A DNA stretch of 64,000 nt from the NCBI RefSeq assembly GCF_002025205.1, contig NZ_CP019947.1, positions 3,758,001 to 3,822,000 of the forward strand, written 5' to 3'. Under the pieces are notes generated by a model. It was not told the origin of the DNA. It did not search any database and saw only the letters and a list, made by a program, of their open reading frames with translations. The stretch is from Pseudomonas sp. CC6-YY-74 (GTDB lineage Bacteria > Pseudomonadota > Gammaproteobacteria > Pseudomonadales > Pseudomonadaceae). Of this stretch, positions 41,697 to 51,251 are shown piece by piece (positions within the stretch are counted from its first letter, which is position 1; each line of letters starts with the position of its first letter). A program made the position numbers and the translations under genes.

Positions 41697-43706
41697 ATGT
41701 CCCGACTGAACCCCCGGCAGCAGGAAGCCGTGAACTACGTCGGCGGCCCTCTTTTGGTGCTCGCCGGTGCTGGTTCCGGCAAGACCAGCGTGATCACACG
41801 CAAGATCGCCCACCTGGTGCAGAACTGCGGCATCCAGGCGCGGCATATCGTCGCCATGACCTTCACCAATAAGGCCGCGCGGGAGATGAAGGAACGCGTC
41901 GGCAGCCTGCTCAAAGGTCCCGCGGCGCGCGGCCTGACGGTCTCGACCTTCCACAACCTGGGGATGAACATCATCCGCAAGGAATACGCGGCGCTGGGCT
42001 ACAAGCCGGGCTTCTCGATCTTCGACGAGGGCGATATCAAGGCGCTGCTCAGCGACATCATGCAGAAGGAATACTCCGGCGATGATGGCGCCGACGAGAT
42101 CAAGAACTACATCGGCAGCTGGAAGAACGAACTGATCATGCCCGACCAGGCCTTGGCCGAGGCGCGCAACCCCAAGGAGCAGACCGCCGCCATCGTCTAC
42201 CTGCATTACCAGCGCACGCTCAAGGCCTATAACGCGGTGGACTTCGACGACCTGATCCTGATGCCGGTGAAGCTGTTCCAGGAGCACCCCGAGATCCTGG
42301 AAAAGTGGCAGAACCGCATCCGCTACCTGCTGGTCGACGAATACCAGGACACCAACGCCAGCCAGTACCTGCTGGTGAAGCTGCTGGTGGGCATGCGCAA
42401 TCAGCTCACCGTGGTCGGCGACGACGACCAGTCGATCTACGCCTGGCGTGGCGCACGGCCGGAAAACCTGATGCTGCTGAAAGAGGACTACCCGTCGCTG
42501 AAGGTGGTGATGCTGGAGCAGAACTACCGCTCCACCAGCCGCATCCTCAAGTGCGCCAACGTGCTGATCGCCAACAACCCCCACGCCTTCGAGAAACAGC
42601 TGTGGAGCGAGATGGGCATGGGCGACGAGATCCGGGTGATCCGCTGCAAGAACGAGGACGCCGAATGCGAGCGGGTAGCCCTGGAAATCCTCACCGAGCA
42701 CCTGCGCACCGAGCGGCCCTACAGCGACTACGCCATCCTCTATCGCGGCAACTACCAGGCCAAGCTGATGGAGCTGAAGCTGCAGCACCACCAGATTCCC
42801 TACCGTCTGAGCGGTGGCACCAGCTTCTTCGCCCGTCAGGAGGTCAAGGACCTGATGAGCTACTTCCGCTTGCTGGTCAACCCGGACGACGACAACGCCT
42901 TCCTGCGGGTGATCAACGTGCCGCGCCGCGAGATCGGCTCCACCACCCTGGAAAAGCTCGGCAACTACGCCACCGGGCGCAAGATCAGCATGTACGCCGC
43001 CGCCAGCGAAATGGGCCTGGGCGAAACCCTGGACGCACGCTTTAGCGAACGCCTGGCACGCTTCACCAAGTGGATGGACCGGGTGCGCCAGGAGTGCGCG
43101 CAGAACGACCCGATCGCGGCGATCCGCAGCATGGTGATGGACATCGACTACGAGAACTGGCTACGCCAGAACGCGTCCAGCGACAAGGTCGCCGACGCGC
43201 GCATGGGCAACGTCTGGTTCCTCGTCGAGGCGCTGAAGAACACCCTGGAGCGCGACGAAGACGGCGACATGACCATCGAGGACGCCATCGGCAAGCTGGT
43301 GTTGCGCGACATGCTGGAACGCCAGCAGGAGGACGAGGAAGGCGCCGAGGGCGTGCAGATGATGACCCTGCACGCCTCCAAGGGCCTGGAGTACCCCTCG
43401 GTGTACATCCTCGGCGTGGAGGAGGAAATCCTCCCGCACCGCTCCAGTATCGAGGCCGACACCGTCGAGGAAGAGCGCCGCCTGGCCTACGTCGGCATCA
43501 CCCGCGCCAAGCGTAACCTGACCATGACCTTCGCCGCCAAGCGCAAGCAATACGGCGAAATCATCGACTGCTCGCCAAGCCGTTTTCTCGATGAACTGCC
43601 GCCCGAGGATCTGGCCTGGGAAGGCCTGGAAGACGCGCCCCCAGAGGTCAAGGCCGCCACCGGCAACTCGGCGCTGGCCAACATGCGCGCCATGCTGAAA
43701 AAATAA
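41697..43706 (+). CDS. rep: ATP-dependent DNA helicase Rep
   Basis: A 669-residue SF1A helicase. Motif I is AGAGSGKTSVITRK near residues 22-35, motif II is VDEYQDTN near 212-219, then GDDDQSIYAWRGA, QNYRST, and the C-terminal MTLHASKGLEYP and VGITRAKRNL motifs. It translocates 3'-5' and helps replication forks pass proteins. It is read toward xpt, 28 bp away. Confidence 0.96.
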   Translation: MSRLNPRQQEAVNYVGGPLLVLAGAGSGKTSVITRKIAHLVQNCGIQARHIVAMTFTNKAAREMKERVGSLLKGPAARGLTVSTFHNLGMNIIRKEYAALGYKPGFSIFDEGDIKALLSDIMQKEYSGDDGADEIKNYIGSWKNELIMPDQALAEARNPKEQTAAIVYLHYQRTLKAYNAVDFDDLILMPVKLFQEHPEILEKWQNRIRYLLVDEYQDTNASQYLLVKLLVGMRNQLTVVGDDDQSIYAWRGARPENLMLLKEDYPSLKVVMLEQNYRSTSRILKCANVLIANNPHAFEKQLWSEMGMGDEIRVIRCKNEDAECERVALEILTEHLRTERPYSDYAILYRGNYQAKLMELKLQHHQIPYRLSGGTSFFARQEVKDLMSYFRLLVNPDDDNAFLRVINVPRREIGSTTLEKLGNYATGRKISMYAAASEMGLGETLDARFSERLARFTKWMDRVRQECAQNDPIAAIRSMVMDIDYENWLRQNASSDKVADARMGNVWFLVEALKNTLERDEDGDMTIEDAIGKLVLRDMLERQQEDEEGAEGVQMMTLHASKGLEYPSVYILGVEEEILPHRSSIEADTVEEERRLAYVGITRAKRNLTMTFAAKRKQYGEIIDCSPSRFLDELPPEDLAWEGLEDAPPEVKAATGNSALANMRAMLKK

Positions 43707-43734
43707 CCCGCCGTAGACCACGAGAGCCCACCCC

Positions 43735-44307
43735 ATGCAAGCACTGAAGCAGAAGATTATTGACGAAGGCCTGGTGCTCTCCGACCAGGTACTCAAGGTC
43801 GACGCCTTTCTCAACCATCAGATCGATCCCGCCCTGATGCAGCAGATCGGCCACGAATTCGCCCGGCGCTTCGCCGGTCTGGGCATCAGCAAGATCGTCA
43901 CCATCGAGGCCTCGGGCATCGCCCCGGCGATCATGGCCGGCCTGGAACTGGGCGTGCCGGTGATCTTCGCCCGCAAGTACCAGTCGCTGACGCTCAAGGA
44001 CGAGCTCTATACCGCCAAGGTGTTCTCTTTCACCAAGCAGACCGAGAGCACCATCGCCATCTCCGCCAAGCACCTGACCAGCGCCGACCATGTGCTGCTG
44101 ATCGACGACTTCCTGGCCAACGGCCATGCGGCCAAGGCCCTGATCGACCTGATCCAGCAGGCTGGCGCCAGCATCGCCGGGGTCGGCGTGGTGATCGAGA
44201 AGTCCTTCCAGGCCGGCCGCGCCGAACTCGACGCTCAGGGTTTCCGGGTCGAGTCATTGGCGCGCATCAGCTCGCTGAAAGACGGCCAGGTCAGCTTTCT
44301 CGACTAG
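43735..44307 (+). CDS. xpt: Xanthine phosphoribosyltransferase
   Basis: A 190-residue purine salvage enzyme converting xanthine to XMP. The PRPP-binding motif VLLIDDFLANGHAA is near residues 121-134, and the N-terminal VLKVDAFLNHQIDP is typical of Xpt. The 3' end overlaps the convergent CoA-transferase gene by 17 bp (44291-44307). Confidence 0.94.
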   Translation: MQALKQKIIDEGLVLSDQVLKVDAFLNHQIDPALMQQIGHEFARRFAGLGISKIVTIEASGIAPAIMAGLELGVPVIFARKYQSLTLKDELYTAKVFSFTKQTESTIAISAKHLTSADHVLLIDDFLANGHAAKALIDLIQQAGASIAGVGVVIEKSFQAGRAELDAQGFRVESLARISSLKDGQVSFLD

Positions 44308-46414
44308 TCGCCCGCAGGCCCGCCAGCAGCAGGCGCCGATACAGGGCCTCGCGCAACCCCTGCGGCCGGGCCAAGCCCATTCGCGTCAGCTGTGGCATGA
44401 AGGCGGCGGCCGGCGGCGCCGTCAGCACGGCCTTGCCCAGCGCCACCACCGCACCCAGCCGGGCTCGGGGCTTGAGCCAGTTCAGCGCGCGCAGCAGGTC
44501 GCGCTCCTCGCCGGTGAAGTCGCAGCCCAACGGATACTCGCCGAATAGCGGCGAATGCCGCGCCTGTACCGCCTGCAGGCGCTGCGGGCGATTGTCGGCG
44601 AAGCGCGGCTCGAGGCGAAAATCCTGGGATAGCTTGCCCGCCTGCTGCGCCTCGGCGATCAGCCCGGGCTGAAAGCGCGAATCACTGATCGCCAGCAGCG
44701 CCGCTATCACCTCGGCGTCGGTCTTGCCGCGCAGGTCGGCGACGCCGTACTCGGTCACCACTATGTCGCGCAGGTGGCGGGGAATGGTGACATGGCCGTA
44801 GCGCCAGACGATGTTCGAACTGATTCGCCCCGCGGCCTCGCGCCAACTGCGCAGCATCAGAATCGAGCGAGCGCCCTCCAGCGCATGAGCCTGGGCGACG
44901 AAGTCGTATTGCCCGCCAACGCCGCTGAGCACGCGCCCGTCCTCCAGCTGATCGGCCACCCCGGCGCCCAGCAGGGTCATGCAGAACACCGAGTTGACGA
45001 AGCGCGCATCGCGGCGCTGCAGGCGCTTGAGTGGCTCGTCGCCATAGAGCTCATTGATAAAGTGGATCCCGCACATGGCGAAAGGCGCGAGTTGCTCCGG
45101 CGCCATTGCGCGCAGGCGTCGATAGAAGTCTGCTGGGCCGAGAAAGAAGCCGCCATGCAGCACCGCCCCGCCGACTGCCGGGCGCAGGTAATCGCGCAGC
45201 GCAGCCTGGGTCTGCCGGTGGCTCAACTCGCTCGGCAGCTGCCGGCCATCGGGCAGTTGCAGATAATCGCCGAGCACCTGCAGCGCCGGGTCCAACAGAC
45301 CGACAGCCTGCAACCAGGCCAGGGTTTGCCCATCCAGCCGGCTCGGCACGCCGGCGTCGAGCAGGAGCTGCACGCTGCGCGGCCGTCCCTCGCCGTCCAG
45401 CGCGCCGGCAACGGCCAACTGCTGCACGCGCAAGTCGGGGTACACCCGCCGGCGCACTATTCCGGCCTCGGCCAGCGCCAACAATCCGTTGCCGAACATT
45501 TCGCTGCAACCATACAGGCCGTCGACAAAGGGTTGCAGCTCGTCGCTCGGGCCCGGCGCCGCTACCTGCAACTCCGCCAGCAGCGCACGGTAGCCGCGGT
45601 TGTCGCGCTGTCGGGCCAACAGCGCCGCACTCACCGCGTCGCCCATCGCACCGATGCCGATTTGCAGGGTGCCACCGTCCCGCACCAGGCTGCTGGCATG
45701 CAGACCGATGCAGTGATCCTGCACGCTGATCGGCATGTTCGGCGTGGAAAACAGGGTGCTGCGCTCCACCTCCTGCAGCTGCAGGTCGAAGCTGTCGCGC
45801 GTCACCTGTGCGGCGCCCGCCATATAGGGCAACGCCTCATGCACCTGGGCCAGACAGAGAATGGTTTCCCCGGCCAGGCGCCGCTTGGCCAGCAGCGGTA
45901 GCAGATCCAGGGTGATATCCGGGTTGCAGCTGAGACTGAAGTAGTCGGGCCTCTGCGGATCGCAGGCGACCAACTGGGCAATCAGATTCACCCCCTTATC
46001 GTTGAGATCGCGGGCCACATGGCTGTAATTGCAGCTGATGTAGTCCTGCTGCGCCGGCGGGCTGTTCAGCAGGCTGCCCGCTTGCAGGTAGAACTGCTCG
46101 ATATGCACATTGGCGGGCAGGCGGTCGGCGTGCAGGTCGGCGAGAAAGTCCAGTTCGGGATAGTCGCCGTAAATGCGCTCGACGAAAGGTTCGAGAAAAC
46201 GCCGCTGCAGATCGTGCGACGCGCTCGGCCGACCCAGGCACAAGGCGGTGTAGATCGTCAGTTGGCGCTGCGGCAACTGCTTGATCCGCGCGTACAAGGC
46301 ATTGACCCAGCGGTTCGGCTTGCCCAACCCCAAGGGCAGGCCCAGACGAATCGGTCCCTGGATGTCCTGCACGACACGCTCTACGGCTTGCTCGATGGAA
46401 CATAACTGCGGCAT
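44291..46414 (-). CDS. Acetyl-CoA hydrolase/transferase family protein
   Basis: A 707-residue protein of the class I CoA-transferase fold. It shows DGGTLQIGIGAMGDAVSAALL near residues 250-270 and a C-terminal AcetylCoA_hyd_C domain with FINELYGDEPLKRLQ and VGGQYDFVAQAHAL. It is longer than the usual 500-550-residue enzymes, with an extra middle section. It may exchange CoA between short acids. ATG 46414 was chosen; the frame is open further upstream without a ribosome site. Confidence 0.85.
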   Translation of the reverse strand: MPQLCSIEQAVERVVQDIQGPIRLGLPLGLGKPNRWVNALYARIKQLPQRQLTIYTALCLGRPSASHDLQRRFLEPFVERIYGDYPELDFLADLHADRLPANVHIEQFYLQAGSLLNSPPAQQDYISCNYSHVARDLNDKGVNLIAQLVACDPQRPDYFSLSCNPDITLDLLPLLAKRRLAGETILCLAQVHEALPYMAGAAQVTRDSFDLQLQEVERSTLFSTPNMPISVQDHCIGLHASSLVRDGGTLQIGIGAMGDAVSAALLARQRDNRGYRALLAELQVAAPGPSDELQPFVDGLYGCSEMFGNGLLALAEAGIVRRRVYPDLRVQQLAVAGALDGEGRPRSVQLLLDAGVPSRLDGQTLAWLQAVGLLDPALQVLGDYLQLPDGRQLPSELSHRQTQAALRDYLRPAVGGAVLHGGFFLGPADFYRRLRAMAPEQLAPFAMCGIHFINELYGDEPLKRLQRRDARFVNSVFCMTLLGAGVADQLEDGRVLSGVGGQYDFVAQAHALEGARSILMLRSWREAAGRISSNIVWRYGHVTIPRHLRDIVVTEYGVADLRGKTDAEVIAALLAISDSRFQPGLIAEAQQAGKLSQDFRLEPRFADNRPQRLQAVQARHSPLFGEYPLGCDFTGEERDLLRALNWLKPRARLGAVVALGKAVLTAPPAAAFMPQLTRMGLARPQGLREALYRRLLLAGLRATSRES

Positions 46415-46500
46415 CTGGCGACTCCCGACTGCATCCGTGAGAGATTCAGTTTGGACCCTGCCACAGGCTTTGCATGGCAACAGTGCGGCGCCACAACGCA

Positions 46501-46526
46501 AAAAGCCGCCCGAAGGCGGCTTTTAT
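46501..46526 (-). terminator. Terminator of cycB
   Basis: Stem GCCGCC / GGCGGC (46506-46511 with 46516-46521) with CGAA tetraloop, flanked by A/T-runs on both sides, 16 bp after the cycB stop. Confidence 0.9.
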
Positions 46527-46541
46527 CGCTGCACTGGATGC

Positions 46542-46958
46542 TTACAGGCCGGACATCGTCTCGATGGCGGCGCGCAATTCGTCATCCGAGCAGTCGCTGC
46601 AGGTGCCTTTCGGCGGCATCGCGTTGAGGCCCGCGATCGCGTTCGCCAGCAAGCCATCGACACCATTGCTCGCGCGAGCCTGCCAGGCTGCGGTGTCACC
46701 GGTCTTCGGTGCATCGAGTACGCCAGAGGTATGGCAAGCGCCACAGTGCTTGGCAATCACCTCGTCGCCAGTACGCGCAGCGCCACCAGCAGCGGCGGCC
46801 ACGGTCTCGATGCCCTTGCATTCTTCGCCCATGATGCAGACTTCACCGACCGGCTTCAGACGTTCGGCGATGGCCTCATCGGTCGTGGCCTGAGCAGTCA
46901 CGGCCCAGATTGCCAAGACGGCAGCCGGCGCTACCAGCATTTTCTTAATCAGATTCAC
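46542..46958 (-). CDS. cycB: Cytochrome c5
   Basis: A 138-residue periplasmic monohaem cytochrome. A signal peptide (MLVAPAAVLAIWAVTAQA) is at residues 7-24. The haem site CGACH is near residue 72, and the C-terminal PPKGTCSDCSDDELRAAIE has the extra Cys pair typical of c5. It carries electrons to terminal oxidases. Its own promoter is expected in the gap to pauR. Confidence 0.94.
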   Translation of the reverse strand: MNLIKKMLVAPAAVLAIWAVTAQATTDEAIAERLKPVGEVCIMGEECKGIETVAAAAGGAARTGDEVIAKHCGACHTSGVLDAPKTGDTAAWQARASNGVDGLLANAIAGLNAMPPKGTCSDCSDDELRAAIETMSGL

Positions 46959-47085
46959 GGTACACCCTCATCGTGGCTAGTCACGCCCGCGGCCACGGTT
47001 TCGCGAGCGGGCGACAGTATAACGGGAAGCCTGTCAGGCTGAAACAACCCAGATTGTCGCAGGGTTATTGGCGCCACCCTGCCGC

Positions 47086-47634
47086 TTAGAAATTCGCCGG
47101 CGTAGTGGCACTGATCAGCCGTGCCGGGTGCTCGAACGGGTTGCGGAAGCGGTGCGGCTTGGTGCTCTCGAAGTAGTAACTGTCGCCCGGCTCGAGAATG
47201 AACACCTGCTCACCGACGGTCAGTTCGATGCGCCCTTCCACCAGCACGCCGGTTTCCTCGCCTTCATGGGTGTACATATCGTCGCCGGTATCGGAACCAA
47301 CCGGATAGGTTTCGTCGAGCAGGGTAATCGCCCGGTTCGGGTGGGTCTTGCCCACCAGCTTCATGCTGATCGCACCACTGTGGATATCCGTGAGCTCGGC
47401 TGCCCGGTACACCACCTGGGCCTGGTTGTCCTGCTCCCCATCCTGGGAGAAGAACTCCACCAGCGACATGGGGATACCCGCCAACACCTTTTTCAGCGAA
47501 CTGATCGAGGGGCTCACGCTGTTCTTCTCGATCATCGAAATGGTGCTGTTGGTGACGCCTGCCCGCTTAGCGAGTTCACGCTGGGAAAGGCCTTTGAGTT
47601 TGCGAATGGATTGCAGTCGAATACCGACGTCCAA
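47086..47634 (-). CDS. pauR: PauR-like XRE/cupin repressor of polyamine catabolism
   Basis: A 182-residue regulator with an N-terminal helix-turn-helix (IRKLKGLSQRELAKRAGVTNSTISMIEKN, about 9-37) and a C-terminal cupin (THEGEETGVLVEGRIELTVGEQVFILEPGDSYYF). The start is TTG at 47634, giving MDVGIRLQSIRKLKG, since no ATG fits. In P. aeruginosa the gene at this position, PauR, represses the pau polyamine genes. Two of those, pauB and kauB/pauC, lie 4-10 kb to the right. Confidence 0.85.
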   Translation of the reverse strand: MDVGIRLQSIRKLKGLSQRELAKRAGVTNSTISMIEKNSVSPSISSLKKVLAGIPMSLVEFFSQDGEQDNQAQVVYRAAELTDIHSGAISMKLVGKTHPNRAITLLDETYPVGSDTGDDMYTHEGEETGVLVEGRIELTVGEQVFILEPGDSYYFESTKPHRFRNPFEHPARLISATTPANF

Positions 47635-47734
47635 TGCTGGAGCCCCCTCGGGAAGATACGGAAAAGTGTCCGTATCATGGCAACAGCGTTCAGTATTTAC
47701 AACAGCCTGATTGCAAATTCTGCCCAGTAGCGCC

Positions 47735-48808
47735 TCAGCCCTCGGAGTAGAGCAGTGGCACCCGGCGCAGGTTGCAGAAAAGCTGGTAGGGAATGGTGCC
47801 GGCGCAAGCCGCCACGTCGCTGGCGAGGACATGCTTGCCCCACAACTCGACCCGACTGCCGAGGCCTGCGCCGGGCACATCACTGAGATCGACGCAGAGC
47901 ATGTCCATCGAGACCCGGCCGATCAGCCGGCTCGGCAGGCCATCGACCAGCACCGGCGTACCGCTCGGCGCATGCCGCGGGTAGCCGTCGGCATAGCCCA
48001 TGGCGACCACGCCAACGCGGGTCGGCCGCTCGGTGACGAAACGTGCACCGTAGCCGACCGGTTCGTCGGCCGGCAGTTCGCGCACGCTGATGATCTTCGA
48101 TTCCAGGGTCATGACCGGCTGCAGCTGGGCGGCCACTGCCTGCGCCTGCTCGAATGGCGTGGCCCCGTAGAGCATGATGCCGGGACGCACCCAGTCGCTC
48201 GGCATCTGCGGCCAGCCGAGCACGGCCGGCGAGTTGCACAGGCTGATCTCGGCGACTATGCCCTGGCGCGCCTGCTCGAACACCGCCAGTTGCTCGGTGC
48301 TGCGCGGGCAATCCAGCTCGTCGGCACGGGCGAAGTGGCTCATCAGTACAATCTTCGCCACCTTGCCGCTAGCCAGCAGGCGGCGATAGGCCGCCTGGTA
48401 GTCGGCCGGATGCAGGCCGACGCGGTGCATGCCCGAGTCCATCTTCAGCCACACCGTCAGCGGCTTGCGCACGGACGAACGCTCGATGGCCTCCAGCTGC
48501 CACAGCGAATGCACCACGCACCAGAAGCCATGTTGCTCGATCAGCGCCAACTCGTCCGCTTCGAAGAAACCCTCCAGCAACAGGATCGGCTCATGAATAC
48601 CGGCTTCGCGCAGTTGCAGGGCCTCTTCGATGCAGGCCACGGCAAAGCCATCGGCCTGCCCCTGCAGAGCCTGCGCGCAATGCACCGCGCCATGCCCATA
48701 GGCATCGGCCTTGACCACCGCGAGCGCCTTGGCGCCCGACACATCACGGGCCAGTTGATAGTTGTGACGCAGGGCTTGCAGATCGATCAGGGCACGGGCT
48801 GGACGCAT
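47735..48808 (-). CDS. dadX: Catabolic alanine racemase
   Basis: A 357-residue PLP enzyme interconverting L- and D-alanine. The PLP Lys lies in AVVKADAYGHG near residues 30-40 and the catalytic Tyr in PVGYGARFVTERPTRVGVVAMGYADGYPR near 240-268. ATG 48808 gives MRPARALIDLQALRHNYQ. It is last in dadA-ridA-dadX, but an internal terminator precedes it. Confidence 0.95.
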   Translation of the reverse strand: MRPARALIDLQALRHNYQLARDVSGAKALAVVKADAYGHGAVHCAQALQGQADGFAVACIEEALQLREAGIHEPILLLEGFFEADELALIEQHGFWCVVHSLWQLEAIERSSVRKPLTVWLKMDSGMHRVGLHPADYQAAYRRLLASGKVAKIVLMSHFARADELDCPRSTEQLAVFEQARQGIVAEISLCNSPAVLGWPQMPSDWVRPGIMLYGATPFEQAQAVAAQLQPVMTLESKIISVRELPADEPVGYGARFVTERPTRVGVVAMGYADGYPRHAPSGTPVLVDGLPSRLIGRVSMDMLCVDLSDVPGAGLGSRVELWGKHVLASDVAACAGTIPYQLFCNLRRVPLLYSEG

Positions 48809-48911
48809 GGTTTCCACACTTCAAACGGTTGGCGGGATTGACTGGGTAACCCAGCCCATGAACGACTTCGTCGTACGTAGCTGCGTGAGCGCACGCTAAC
48901 GAACGAATTAA

Positions 48912-48936
48912 AAAGCCCGGAGTGACAGCCGGGCAA
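48912..48936 (-). terminator. Intrinsic terminator between ridA and dadX
   Basis: Stem GCCCGG / CCGGGC (48915-48920 with 48929-48934), followed on the minus strand by TTTTTAATT. It should attenuate read-through from dadA-ridA into dadX. Confidence 0.82.
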
Positions 48937-48962
48937 AACCACCAAAATTGGCCTACAGAGGC

Positions 48963-49312
48963 TCAGACGGCAGCCACCACCATCATCTCGACCAGCACCT
49001 CGGGGTGTACATCGCCGCCTCGACGCAGATGCGACCCGGCGCGGCGCCTGGCGCGACCCAGGCGTCATAGACCTGGTTGAGACCGGCGTAGTCGCGCGCC
49101 ATGTCCTTGAGGTAGATGGTTACCGAGAGCAGGCGCGTCTTGTCGCTGCCGGCCTCGGCCAGCATCGCATCGATGTTGGCCAGGGTCTCGCGGGTCTGCT
49201 GCGCGATGTCGCCGCGGTAATCATCCGCCAACTGCCCGGCCAGGTAGACCGTGCCGTTGTGGATGTTGATTTCGCTGTAACGGGTTTCAGTGCGCAGGCG
49301 CTGGATTGGCAT
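48963..49312 (-). pseudogene. ridA: RidA family deaminase with apparent C-terminal frameshift
   Basis: Residues 1-100 are a normal RidA/YjgF enamine/imine deaminase, including the GRICVEA segment with the carboxylate-binding Arg. Near 49002-49005 one G seems to be missing from CCGGAG. The actual frame reads TPRCWSR and stops at 48983, giving 109 residues, while the other frame gives TPEVLVEMMVVAAV and stops at 48963, the family's usual end. It could be a true mutation or a sequence error. RidA removes 2-aminoacrylate-type imines made by PLP and flavin enzymes, fitting its place beside dadA, which it overlaps by 26 bp. Confidence 0.78.
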
Positions 49313-50585
49313 GTTTCGAGCTCTCCGGGGAACGGCTGTAACGGAAGATATCCAGGCCTTCGGTGCTGATCTGCGGGCGCTTGCTGGCCATCAGGTCGGC
49401 GAGGAAACGACCGGAGCCGCAGGCCATGGTCCAGCCCAGTGTGCCGTGACCGGTATTCAGGAACAGATTGCTGAAACCGGTGGCGCCGACGATCGGTGTG
49501 CCATCCGGAGTCGCCGGGCGCAGGCCGGTCCAGAACTCCGCCTGCTTGAGATCGCCACCTTGCGGGTAGAGGTCGGCGGTGATCATTTCCAGGGTCGCGC
49601 GACGGCGCGGATTGAGGCTCAGGTCGAAGCCGGCGATCTCGGCCATGCCGCCGACGCGGATACGATTGTCGAAGCGGGTGATGGCGACCTTGTAGGTCTC
49701 ATCGAGGATGGTCGAGGCCGGCGCCATGTCGCCATTGCTGATCGGCACGGTCAGCGAATAGCCCTTGAGCGGGTAGATCGGCGCGCGAATGCCCAGCGGC
49801 TTGAGCAGTTGCGGGCTGTAGCTGCCGAGGGCCAGCACGTAGCGATCGGCGGTTTCCAGCTTGCCATTGATCCATACGCCATTGATCCGGTCGCCGGCAA
49901 AATCCAGGCGCTCGATGGTCTGGCCAAAGCGGAATTCGACGCCCAGTTGCTTGGCCATTTCGGCCAGCTTGGTGGTAAACATCTCACAATCGCCGGTCTG
50001 ATCGTTGGGCAGGCGCAGGGCGCCGGCCAGCTTGTGCTTGACCCCGGCCAGGGCCGGTTCGACCCGGGCGATGCCTTCACGGTCGAGCAGCTCGAAGGGC
50101 ACGCCGGACTGCTTGAGCACGGCGATGTCCTTGGCCGCGTTGTCGACCTGGGCCTGGGTGCGGAATAGCTGGGTGGTGCCCAGGCGGCGGTCTTCGTAAC
50201 CGATGCCGGTCTCGGCGCGCAGTTCGTCGAGGCAGTCGCGACTGTACTCGGACAAGCGCACCATGCGCTCCTTGTTCACCGCGTAGCGGCTGGCGGTGCA
50301 GTTGCGCAGCATCTGCGCCATCCACAGGTATTGGTCGATATCGGCAGTGGCCTTGATCGCCAGCGGTGCGTGCTTCTGCAGCAGCCACTTGATGGCTTTC
50401 AGCGGCACGCCAGGGGCGGCCCAGGGCGAGGCGTAACCGGGGGAGACCTGGCCGGCGTTGGCGAAGCTGGTTTCCAGGGCAGGGCCGTCCTGACGGTCGA
50501 CCACCACCACCTCGAAGCCTTGGCGAGCCAAGTAGTACGCACTAGCCACACCCACCACACCGCTACCCAGCACCAGAACCCGCAT
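49287..50585 (-). CDS. dadA: D-amino acid dehydrogenase small subunit
   Basis: A 432-residue FAD enzyme oxidising D-alanine and other D-amino acids to keto acids at the inner membrane. The FAD motif is VLVLGSGVVGVASAYYLARQG at the N-terminus, and the C-terminal FLNTGHGTLGWTMACGSGR is family-typical. ATG 50585 was chosen over 50591. It is first in dadA-ridA-dadX and divergent from lrp, which activates it in P. aeruginosa in response to L-alanine. Confidence 0.96.
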   Translation of the reverse strand: MRVLVLGSGVVGVASAYYLARQGFEVVVVDRQDGPALETSFANAGQVSPGYASPWAAPGVPLKAIKWLLQKHAPLAIKATADIDQYLWMAQMLRNCTASRYAVNKERMVRLSEYSRDCLDELRAETGIGYEDRRLGTTQLFRTQAQVDNAAKDIAVLKQSGVPFELLDREGIARVEPALAGVKHKLAGALRLPNDQTGDCEMFTTKLAEMAKQLGVEFRFGQTIERLDFAGDRINGVWINGKLETADRYVLALGSYSPQLLKPLGIRAPIYPLKGYSLTVPISNGDMAPASTILDETYKVAITRFDNRIRVGGMAEIAGFDLSLNPRRRATLEMITADLYPQGGDLKQAEFWTGLRPATPDGTPIVGATGFSNLFLNTGHGTLGWTMACGSGRFLADLMASKRPQISTEGLDIFRYSRSPESSKHANPAPAH

Positions 50586-50740
50586 CGTCATCTCCTCGCC
50601 GCGACTATGCGCTGGCGTTTTTTGTTTTGAGCATTGATGGGCGCAGTATATTGAGCACTAGCCAGTGCCTTTCACTATATATATAACTATATTTGGCGAG
50701 AATTCTTGGCAAAATCCACTTAAACGGAGGGGCATCCCCC
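50586..50740. promoter_or_regulatory. Divergent dadA/lrp control region
   Basis: 155 bp between two divergent starts. It holds a markedly A/T-rich core (TATATATATAACTATATTTGG, about 50677-50697 region), unlike the surrounding sequence. Lrp/DadR binding is expected from the known dad regulation; individual boxes cannot be set from sequence alone. Confidence 0.6.
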
Positions 50741-51229
50741 ATGCGCACCCAGCATCAGAGCCGTCGCGAACTGGACAAGATCGACCGCAATATCCTGCGT
50801 TTCCTGCAGGAGGACGGGCGTATCTCTTTCACCGAGCTGGGTGAACGAGTTGGCTTATCGACTACGCCGTGCACCGAGCGAGTCCGCCGCCTGGAACGCG
50901 AAGGCATCATCATGGGCTACCACGCCCGCCTCAATCCGCAGTACCTCAAGGCCAGCCTGCTGGTGTTCGTCGAGATCAGCCTGGACTACAAGTCCGGCGA
51001 TACCTTCGAGGAGTTCCGCCGCGCCGTGCTCAAGCTGCCGCATGTGCTGGAGTGCCACCTGGTCTCCGGCGACTTCGACTACCTGGTGAAAGCGCGGATC
51101 AACGAGATGGCCAGCTACCGCAAGCTGCTCGGCGACATCCTGCTCAAGCTGCCGCATGTGCGCGAGTCGAAGAGCTATATCGTCATGGAAGAGGTCAAGG
51201 AATCGCTGGCGTTACCGATTGCGGAATAG
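50741..51229 (+). CDS. lrp: Lrp/AsnC family regulator (DadR-like)
   Basis: A 162-residue regulator with an N-terminal helix-turn-helix (LDKIDRNILRFLQEDGRISFTELGERVGLSTTPCTERVRRLE, about 10-50) and a C-terminal RAM ligand domain (LLVFVEISLDYKSG ... HLVSGDFDYLVKARI). ATG 50741 has GGAGGGG upstream. Divergence from dadA matches DadR, the alanine-responsive activator. Confidence 0.92.
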   Translation: MRTQHQSRRELDKIDRNILRFLQEDGRISFTELGERVGLSTTPCTERVRRLEREGIIMGYHARLNPQYLKASLLVFVEISLDYKSGDTFEEFRRAVLKLPHVLECHLVSGDFDYLVKARINEMASYRKLLGDILLKLPHVRESKSYIVMEEVKESLALPIAE

Positions 51230-51251
51230 CTCGCAAGGTATGCCGCGCACC

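Noticed and set aside
47711..48841. 376-codon plus-strand ORF opposite dadX
   Set aside because: It covers dadX exactly; dadX has all racemase motifs and a conserved operon position.
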